A DNA stretch of 21,289 nucleotides from Deltaproteobacteria bacterium (lineage in GTDB: Bacteria; Myxococcota_A; UBA9160; SMWR01): positions 1-21,289 of the forward strand of contig JAFDAW010000056.1 in NCBI GenBank assembly GCA_019313605.1, written 5' to 3'. This document shows positions 15,926 to 21,289 of the stretch, one piece after another. The translations under genes were made by a program, and so were the position numbers. Every line of letters begins with the position of its first letter. Position 1 is the first letter of the stretch. The notes under the pieces are model-generated. The model was not told the origin of the DNA. It was given only the letters and a program-made list of their open reading frames with translations, and did not search any database.

Positions 15926-16030
15926 CCTGCGCTCTGCCCGACCCCTGAAGCCGGCCGCGCGGAGCCTGGCTGGATCCCGTCGACCCACCGACAGCGGTGT
16001 GGTACCCATTCTGCAGTTTCAGCCCCTCGG

Positions 16031-16056
16031 CCGCGGGGGTGCGTTTCGCACCGCGG
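16031..16056 (+). other. hairpin in the ctaB leader
   Basis: CCGCG ... CGCGG encloses GGTGCG-TTT-CGCACC, a GC-rich stem with a small bulge ending 15 nt before the chosen ctaB start. It may affect ctaB translation or mark the end of ptsP transcripts; no T-run follows. Confidence 0.35.
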
Positions 16057-16071
16057 CGATCCCATCTACCC

Positions 16072-16971
16072 ATGAGCGCGAGTAAAGCGATGACCCCGCC
16101 GCCCACCCAGACCTTGCGCGCCTACGTGGAACTCACGAAGCCGAGGATCCTGCTGCTCGTGATCTTCACGGGCCTGCCCGTGATGGCGATGGCGAACGAT
16201 GGCTGGCCGGGCTTCCCATTTGCTGCGGTGACGCTCTTGGGGATTGCGTTGGCGGCGGGCGCCGCCAATACGCTCAACTGCTTCTTGGAGCGCGACCGCG
16301 ACCTCCTGATGGAGCGAACCAGCCGCCGCCCCCTGCCCGCCAAGCAGGTCTCTCCGCGCGCGGCCCTGATCTTCGCGCTCGTGCTCGGCGTGACATCGAC
16401 CGCGGTCTTGTACTTCGTCGCGGGCAGCGTGGCGGCTGCGCTCGGCGTCGCGAGCATCCTCTTCTACGTCTTCGTCTACACGATCTGGATCAAACCCCGG
16501 AGCGCGATGAACGCCGTGATCGGCGGTGCCGCCGGTGCGGCCGCTCCCCTGATCGCCGATGCCGCCGTCAATGGCCACGTCGGTGCGGCCGGCTGGCTGC
16601 TGTTTGCGATCGTCTTCTTCTGGCAACCGCCGCACGTCTGGGCGATCGCACTGTTTCGCAAAGCCGACTACGAGCGCGCAGGGATCCCGATGATGCCGAG
16701 CGTGGTGGGCGACCAACCGACCCGCTGGCGCATGCTCTTCTACTCGCTCGCGCTCGTCCCGGTCACGCTCGCCCCGGTGCTGCTCGGTCTTCTGGGTTGG
16801 ATCTACCTGGCCGCCGCACTGCCGCTCGACGCCTGGTTCGTCTGGCTGGCCGTTCGCGTACTGCGCGAGCGCACAGAGGAGGCCGCGCGGAGCATGTTCC
16901 ACGTCTCGCTGCTCTTCTTGTTCGGGCTCTTCCTCGCGATGCTGCTCGACCGGATCATCCTGACCTACTGA
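16072..16971 (+). CDS. ctaB: heme O synthase (protoheme IX farnesyltransferase)
   Basis: This membrane enzyme joins farnesyl diphosphate to protoheme to make heme O for terminal oxidases. It has 299 residues with about nine hydrophobic segments of the UbiA prenyltransferase family. The opening YVELTKPRILLLVIFTG, the Asp-rich motif NTLNCFLERDRDLLMERTSR, the FWQPPHVWAIALFRKADYER block and the second polar loop GIPMMPSVVGDQPT are diagnostic. ATG at 16072 is preferred to a longer non-hydrophobic start at 15997; the ATG at 16090 (MTPPPTQ) is equally possible, and neither has a strong ribosome binding site. No cytochrome oxidase genes are in this window, so it stands apart from the usual cta/cox operon. 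Confidence 0.95.
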   Translation: MSASKAMTPPPTQTLRAYVELTKPRILLLVIFTGLPVMAMANDGWPGFPFAAVTLLGIALAAGAANTLNCFLERDRDLLMERTSRRPLPAKQVSPRAALIFALVLGVTSTAVLYFVAGSVAAALGVASILFYVFVYTIWIKPRSAMNAVIGGAAGAAAPLIADAAVNGHVGAAGWLLFAIVFFWQPPHVWAIALFRKADYERAGIPMMPSVVGDQPTRWRMLFYSLALVPVTLAPVLLGLLGWIYLAAALPLDAWFVWLAVRVLRERTEEAARSMFHVSLLFLFGLFLAMLLDRIILTY

Positions 16972-17030
16972 GCCGGGCAAACCACTCCCCAGCCATTCGA
17001 AAGCGCACGGACCACTGAGGCGCGCCGGGC

Positions 17031-17285
17031 TCAGCTCTTGGCTTTGCACCGATCTTTGAGCTTGAAGGGCGGATAGACGGGCACCTTGATCCGAAGGATC
17101 GAGCCATCGGGGCGCTCGATTTCCCGCATCACCTTGCGAATGGGCTTGAGCCGCTCTCCTTCGATCCGAGTCGGCTGTGCTTCGAGATTCCTAGCGGTGC
17201 CCTTGCCTCGTTGACCCATATGCCGAAGGCCTCCCTGTCGTGTTCCACCACGGAACGGAGTGGGGCCATATCCACCCACACTCAT
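17031..17285 (-). CDS. small basic protein of unknown function
   Basis: This encodes 84 residues from an ATG at 17285, or 62 residues from an ATG at 17219 that has GGGAGG 10 nt upstream. The first 22 residues of the long form are Gly/Arg-rich and may not be translated. The body is strongly basic (LKPIRKVMREIERPDGSILR) and ends in IKVPVYPPFKLKDRCKAKS. No signal peptide or membrane segment is seen, so it should be cytoplasmic. I recognise no family. It converges with ctaB 59 bp away. Charge suggests nucleic-acid or ribosome binding, but that is a guess. Confidence 0.5.
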   Translation of the reverse strand: MSVGGYGPTPFRGGTRQGGLRHMGQRGKGTARNLEAQPTRIEGERLKPIRKVMREIERPDGSILRIKVPVYPPFKLKDRCKAKS

Positions 17286-17387
17286 TTCCAGTATGGATCG
17301 GTCGGTTGGCGACTCAGTACGAGCAAAATCTTCAGCAAAGAGGCTTTAAGAGGCGAACCTAAGGCGAAAGTAATAGATAAAAATAAA

Positions 17388-17411
17388 GCCCGCCGATTGG
17401 CGAGCTTTTCT
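17388..17411 (+). terminator. terminator-like hairpin, possibly bidirectional
   Basis: GCCCGCC-GATT-GGCGAGC (17388-17405, one mismatch) is followed by TTTTCT on the plus strand. It is preceded by an A-rich run that gives TTTATTTTT on the minus strand. It could end read-through from leuS (minus) or from ctaB (plus). Confidence 0.5.
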
Positions 17412-17633
17412 CGATGCAACCCAGAGATCATAGCACACGATATATATGTCGCAACCCCAAATTCAAAATGAGTGCTCAATCGCAATTCAGCGACCCAAAC
17501 GCACCGCTTTCAGCGCAAAAAAAGCATTTTCCGCATCGAAATCGCCACCTCGCGAGTGACCAAAACGCCGACTCAATCTACGACCCGATCAACCGGTGCT
17601 CTTCGTCGAATGGGTTTGCGGGAGGTCGTGCTC

Positions 17634-17658
17634 GGGGTGTGGGGTGTGGGGTGACGGG
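17634..17658 (+). other. G-quadruplex motif
   Basis: Four G-runs are separated by 3, 3 and 4 nt: GGGG TGT GGGG TGT GGGG TGAC GGG, with one further GGG right after. This fits the standard intramolecular G-quadruplex pattern. It lies in non-coding DNA, about 285 bp beyond the leuS stop. Confidence 0.6.
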
Positions 17659-17837
17659 AGGGCATCGAGCCCGGACAGACCATGACCAATTTGACCGGAG
17701 CTTCACTAGCCGGGGCCCAGTTGACCGGGTCGAGTTCTTAGCGGGCCGCTCTTTCGTCCCGGCCCCCAAGTAGCATCGCTTTAGATCGGCCAGCCAAATG
17801 CACTGGTTTTACTTCACGCGCTGGCAACCCACTTCGC

Positions 17838-17907
17838 TGGGGAATCGGGGGGAAGGGGTGTGAGCGACATGGGGTTAGAGCGAATGCCCCTTCCCCCCGA
17901 CTCCCCA
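17838..17907. repeat. long G-rich inverted repeat beyond leuS
   Basis: Arms at 17838-17858 and 17887-17907 pair over 21 bp with one mismatch, around a 28-nt loop. The arm reads TGGGGAATCGGGGGGAAGGG in its first 20 bases. It begins 35 bp after the leuS stop on the minus strand. No T-run follows, so it would act as a stabilising 3' hairpin or a Rho-assisted stop rather than a classical terminator. Confidence 0.7.
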
Positions 17908-17942
17908 ACCGAGCAGCCAACCACGCAATTGAATGGTGTCAA

Positions 17943-20579
17943 TCAGCCGACGATATTGACGAGGCGGCCCGGGACGATGATGACGCGCTTGGGTTCGCGG
18001 TCGCCGAGTTGGCGTGCGACGCCCGGGCTCGCGAGTGCGGCGCGGCGGATGGTTTCTTCGTCTGCGTCCGCGGGCACTTCGATCTCGTCGCGGCGCTTGC
18101 CGTTGACCTGGATCGCGAGCGTCAGCATCGACTCCTCGAGTAGTGCGGCGTCGGCCGTCGGCCAGGGCTCGGAGGCGAGACTCTGCGGATGTCCGAGTCG
18201 CTGCCAGAGTTCTTCGGCGAGGTGGGGTGCGAACGGGGAGAGCAGCAGGATGAAGGTCTCGGCGATTTCGCGGGGCAGCGCTGCATCGCGCACGACCTCG
18301 CGGCTGAAGACCATTAGCTTCGAGATCGCCGTGTTGAAGCGCATCGCCTCGACGTCTTCCGTGACACCGTCGATCGCCTTGGCGGTCAGCCGCTGCTGTT
18401 CGGGTGTCCCCGGGCCGTCTGCGAAATCCGCGAAGCGTTCGCCGTCGTCGGTGTCTTCCACGAACAGCCGGTAGGCGCGCTGCAGAAAGCGGAAGACACC
18501 CGGGATCGCGTCGTCGGTCCAGGGTGCGCCCTTGTCGAGCGGCCCCATGAACATCTCGTAGAGGCGCATCGCATCCGTGCCGAAGCGCTCGATCACGTCG
18601 TCGGGGCTGACCACGTTGCCGCGGCTCTTCGACATCTTCTCGGTGACTTCTTCGAGTACGAGATTTGGGATGTCGGGGTGGATCGGCTTTCCGTTGGCAT
18701 CGCGCTGGACGTCTTCCGCGCGAACCCAACGCTCCTTCAGTTCGGTGCCCCCGTCGATCGCGACCGTGGTCTCACGGTCGGCACGAACCTCTGATGCGGA
18801 ATAGACGGCCCGCTCCACGCCCTCGTCATCGGAGAGATTATCGTCGTAGTAGCGGTAGCTGTAGCCGAGGATCATGCCGGGGTTCAGCAGTTTCTGGAAC
18901 GGCTCGACGGTGTGCACGAGACCGAGGTCGTAGAAGACCTTGTGCCAGAAGCGCGCGTAGAGCAGGTGGAGCACCGCGTGCTCGGCGCCGCCCACGTAGA
19001 GGTCGACGGGCATCCAGTACTGCTCGGCCTCTTCTGACCACGCAGCCTGATCGTTCTTCGGATCGCAGAAGCGCAGGTAGTACCAACAACTGCCCGCCCA
19101 CTGCGGCATCGTGTTGGTGTCGCGCAGCGCGGGCGCACCGGTCGCCGGATCCGTCGTCTCGAGCCACTCCCTCGACCGCGCGAGCGGCGGCTCGAATTCG
19201 CCGGAGGGTCTGAAGTCGTCGAGTTCCGGCAGCAGCAGCGGCAGTTCGCTTTCGTCGATCAGCGCGGTGCTGCCGTCCTCGAGGTGGATGACCGGGAACG
19301 GCTCGCCCCAATAGCGCTGCCGGCTGAACAGCCAGTCGCGGAGTTTGTAGTTGATCGTGCGGCCGCCCTTGCCGTGCTCTTCGAGCCACTCGGTCATTCG
19401 CTCTTTGGCTTCGGCGGTCGGCAGCCCGTTCAGGAAATCGGAGCCGACGCCCACTCCGTCGTCGACGAATGCGGCCTCGGAGAGATCACCGCCGGCCACG
19501 ACCTCGACGATCGGAAGCTCGAATCGCTTGGCAAATTCGTAGTCGCGCTGGTCGTGACCCGGCACCGCCATCACCGCGCCGGTTCCGTAGGTCGCGAGTA
19601 CGTAGTCGGCGATCCAGATCGGCAGCGGTGCACCCGTCACCGGATGCGCGGCCATCGCGCCCGTGAAGACACCGGTCTTCTCTTTGACGTCTGCGATGCG
19701 CGCGCGCTCGCTGCGCCGGGCTGCGACTTCGACGTAGGCTTCGACTTCAGAGCGTTGCTCGGTCGTGGTGATCTTCTCGACCAGCGGGTGCTCGGGCGCC
19801 AGCACCATGTAGGTCGCACCGAAGAGGGTGTCCGGACGCGTGGTGAAGACTTCGATGTTTTCGTCGGCAGCTCCGACCAGCGCGAAATGAATCCGCGTCC
19901 CGACGGAGCGGCCCACCCAGTCGCGCTGCATCTTCTTGATCGGCTCGGGCCAGTCGACCTCGTCGAGGTCGTCGATCAGTCGGTCCGCGTAGGCGGTGAT
20001 CCGCAGCATCCACTGGCGCATCGCGGTGCGAACGACCGGATGGCCGCCGCGCTCGCTGCGCCCGTCGATGACCTCTTCGTTCGCGAGCACGGTACCCAGA
20101 GCCGGGCACCAGTTGACGGGCACTTCGGCGAGGTAGGCGAGATCGCGCTCGTAGAGTTTGCGGAAGATCCACTGGGTCCAGCGCAGATAGCGGGGATCGG
20201 TGGTGTCGATCTCGCGCTCCCAGTCGTAATCACCCCCGAGCGATTGAAGCTGGCGGCGAAAATTATCGACATTGCGCGCAGTCGTATCGCGGGGATGGGT
20301 TCCGGTCTCGATCGCGTACTGCTCGGCGGGAAGTCCAAACGCATCCCAGCCCATCGGATGCAGGACGTTGAAACCCCGCATCCGCTTGTAGCGCGAGAGC
20401 ACATCCGTCGCGATGTAGCCCTTCGGATGGCCCACGTGCAGACCCGCGCCCGAGGGATAGGGGAACATGTCGAGCGCGTAGAATTTGGGCTTGCTGGGGT
20501 CGATCTTCGCGGCAAAGACCGCGTGCTCGCGCCAGTAGGCCTGCCATTTCGGCTCGATCGCCTTGGGTTCGTACGGCAT
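17943..20579 (-). CDS. leuS: leucyl-tRNA synthetase
   Basis: This cytoplasmic enzyme charges tRNA-Leu with leucine using ATP. It has 878 residues, close to the usual bacterial length of about 860. The class I HIGH motif is HVGH at 48-51, followed by PKGYIATDVL. The CP1 editing domain has TTRPDTLFGATYMVLAPEHP. The catalytic core continues with QRYWGEPFPV, GSCWYYLRF and YVGGAEHAVLHLLYARFWHK. KMSKS is at residues 648-652 (bases 18638-18624), followed by the anticodon-binding region and a C-terminal domain ending VIIVPGRLVNIVG. ATG at 20579 matches the family start (MPYEPKAIEPKWQ). No strong ribosome binding site is seen. A terminator-like hairpin separates it from the NYN gene upstream. Confidence 0.98.
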   Translation of the reverse strand: MPYEPKAIEPKWQAYWREHAVFAAKIDPSKPKFYALDMFPYPSGAGLHVGHPKGYIATDVLSRYKRMRGFNVLHPMGWDAFGLPAEQYAIETGTHPRDTTARNVDNFRRQLQSLGGDYDWEREIDTTDPRYLRWTQWIFRKLYERDLAYLAEVPVNWCPALGTVLANEEVIDGRSERGGHPVVRTAMRQWMLRITAYADRLIDDLDEVDWPEPIKKMQRDWVGRSVGTRIHFALVGAADENIEVFTTRPDTLFGATYMVLAPEHPLVEKITTTEQRSEVEAYVEVAARRSERARIADVKEKTGVFTGAMAAHPVTGAPLPIWIADYVLATYGTGAVMAVPGHDQRDYEFAKRFELPIVEVVAGGDLSEAAFVDDGVGVGSDFLNGLPTAEAKERMTEWLEEHGKGGRTINYKLRDWLFSRQRYWGEPFPVIHLEDGSTALIDESELPLLLPELDDFRPSGEFEPPLARSREWLETTDPATGAPALRDTNTMPQWAGSCWYYLRFCDPKNDQAAWSEEAEQYWMPVDLYVGGAEHAVLHLLYARFWHKVFYDLGLVHTVEPFQKLLNPGMILGYSYRYYDDNLSDDEGVERAVYSASEVRADRETTVAIDGGTELKERWVRAEDVQRDANGKPIHPDIPNLVLEEVTEKMSKSRGNVVSPDDVIERFGTDAMRLYEMFMGPLDKGAPWTDDAIPGVFRFLQRAYRLFVEDTDDGERFADFADGPGTPEQQRLTAKAIDGVTEDVEAMRFNTAISKLMVFSREVVRDAALPREIAETFILLLSPFAPHLAEELWQRLGHPQSLASEPWPTADAALLEESMLTLAIQVNGKRRDEIEVPADADEETIRRAALASPGVARQLGDREPKRVIIVPGRLVNIVG

Positions 20580-20642
20580 GGGCCCGGAGGGTGCCCGTGT
20601 AGGGCCGGAGAGTCAACGACGCTGCCGATCCGACCTTCCCCG

Positions 20643-20693
20643 GCGAATCCAGCGGATTCGCTTTCGGCGTCGCAAAAACCTGCTTTGCAGGTT
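20643..20693 (-). terminator. terminator hairpin plus second hairpin after the NYN gene
   Basis: On the minus strand AACCTGC-AAA-GCAGGTT (20693-20677) is followed by TTT, starting 22 bp after the NYN stop codon, as in an intrinsic terminator. A second perfect 8-bp stem, GCGAATCC/GGATTCGC with a 3-nt loop (20661-20643), follows at once. The octamer GCGAATCC also occurs at the gene's end (20708-20715). Confidence 0.6.
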
Positions 20694-20714
20694 CTTACTC
20701 CGAGCGGGCGAATC

Positions 20715-21101
20715 CTAGGTCGAACAGCGGGCCAGGAAATCTTTCGGGGAAACGACCCGGGCGCCTCTTCCGCGCGCACGACCCGCCACCTGTCGATCCG
20801 CGGTCACCACCGCGATCGCCGCTGGATCTTCGGCCCGCCTAACGCGATCGACGAGCCAATCGTCCGCGGAGTCTGCAAAGACACAGCGAGGTCCGCTCGA
20901 CTCGGCCGCGGCACCGGAATCGTCCGGTCCATCGAAGACGATCCAGACCTCGGCATCGGCATCGAAGCCAGCTGCCCGCTCGAGCAATTCGCGGCGTCGA
21001 GATCCGGTCCACCACTCAGAGCGGTCCTTCCCGCCGAGCACGGCCGCGTGAAGAACGTTGTATCCGTCCACCAGCCAGATTGTCGGTTCGCCGCAAGTCA
21101 T
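20715..21101 (-). CDS. NYN-domain protein (YacP-like putative RNase)
   Basis: This encodes 128 residues from the ATG at 21101. The PIN-like NYN fold is shown by IWLVDGYNVLHA (Asp12), WIVFDGPDD (Asp57), FADSADDWLVDRVR (Asp80, Asp81) and IAVVTADRQVAGRARGRGAR (Asp102), ending VSPKDFLARC. These acidic residues form the usual metal site of this nuclease family; YacP of Firmicutes is a characterised relative involved in RNA maturation. The frame continues upstream almost to the window edge, but that part is low in complexity (Val/Gly-rich) and outside the domain. I therefore start at the ATG directly before the first strand, although no clear ribosome binding site is visible. Upstream and in the same direction as leuS, separated by a terminator. 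Confidence 0.85.
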   Translation of the reverse strand: MTCGEPTIWLVDGYNVLHAAVLGGKDRSEWWTGSRRRELLERAAGFDADAEVWIVFDGPDDSGAAAESSGPRCVFADSADDWLVDRVRRAEDPAAIAVVTADRQVAGRARGRGARVVSPKDFLARCST

Positions 21102-21289
21102 CGCGGAATGAACGTAGGCGATCGGCCCGCACACTTCGTCCCGATCCCCAAGCTCAGATTCCACCGCCGCCCAACCCACACCCACCGCGACGAAACCCGC
21201 ACCGATCCCAAACGCCACCACCATCTCCCGCCCAAACCGCACCCACCTCCCCAAACCACCCACCACACCCGATCGCACCCCACCCAGCC

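Larger units (their letters stand above)
17286..17942. other. 657-bp spacer without a convincing gene
   Basis: Short frames on both strands show no family pattern, although a plus-strand frame of 119 codons exists at 17414-17773. The first 200 bp are richer in A and T than the rest of the window, as expected for promoter DNA. Inside lie a terminator-like hairpin (17388-17411), a G-quadruplex motif (17634-17658) and a long G-rich inverted repeat (17838-17907). Confidence 0.6.

Noticed and set aside
13382..16009. Very long minus-strand open frame (875 codons) opposite ptsP
   Set aside because: It mirrors the ptsP codons, is extremely rich in Arg, Glu, His and Asp as expected of the antisense of a GC-rich gene, and shows no domain. 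ptsP on the plus strand has all its family motifs.
16066..17049. Minus-strand open frame of 327 codons
   Set aside because: It is antisense to ctaB and rich in Arg, Glu, Gln and His; ctaB is certain.
17414..17773. Plus-strand open frame of 119 codons in the leuS spacer
   Set aside because: Composition is mixed, no family is recognised, there is no ribosome binding site, and it contains the G-quadruplex run; probably chance.
1..21289. CRISPR array, rRNA or tRNA genes, prophage
   Set aside because: No regularly spaced repeats, rRNA signatures, tRNA cloverleaf or phage structural gene were seen when reading both strands.

Overview
This 21.3-kb window is GC-rich bacterial chromosome from a Gram-negative organism: it has an AsmA-like envelope protein, a DUF2490 outer-membrane barrel and an Enzyme I-Ntr. 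Gene content and codon style suggest a Deltaproteobacteria/Myxococcota-grade bacterium, possibly a metagenome assembly. That placement is inference; there is no rRNA or tRNA to anchor it.

Left part (about 1-7650) is accessory and visibly damaged. A small exported protein (372-806) converges on a minus-strand operon, with a perfect 26-bp inverted repeat between them (819-911). In transcription order the operon is: a DUF3604 (PHP-like metal hydrolase) paralogue that has lost its 5' end (6381-4936); a complete, secreted DUF3604 protein (4878-2902); a membrane-anchored parvulin-type peptidyl-prolyl isomerase broken by a 10-bp tandem duplication (2827-1939); and a HupE/UreJ-type membrane protein (1939-923). 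The last two are joined by a TGATG stop/start overlap. A fragment of an IS3-family element (about 6382-6496) sits exactly where the first DUF3604 gene is cut. On its other side lies a plus-strand alpha/beta hydrolase (6516-7652), which also appears to lack its N-terminal region. An IS insertion followed by an adjacent deletion would explain both truncations.

Middle part (7774-12918): a ZIP-family metal transporter and a DUF2490 outer-membrane barrel on the plus strand. These converge on a minus-strand pair, a 912-residue AsmA-like protein and a small membrane-anchored protein of unknown function.

Right part (13161-21101) is mostly core: a small XRE-type regulator, ptsP (GAF plus Enzyme I, probably starting at an ATT codon), ctaB (heme O synthase), a small unknown protein, a 657-bp gene-poor spacer, leuS, and a NYN-domain putative nuclease. 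The spacer holds a terminator-like hairpin, a G-quadruplex motif and a long G-rich inverted repeat just beyond leuS.

The most unusual biology is the DUF3604 / anchored parvulin / HupE module, which looks like an envelope metalloenzyme with its own folding helper and a metal-permease-like partner. It appears to be decaying here. The triple 14-bp repeat before the intact DUF3604 gene and the ATT start of ptsP are the most unusual translation signals.
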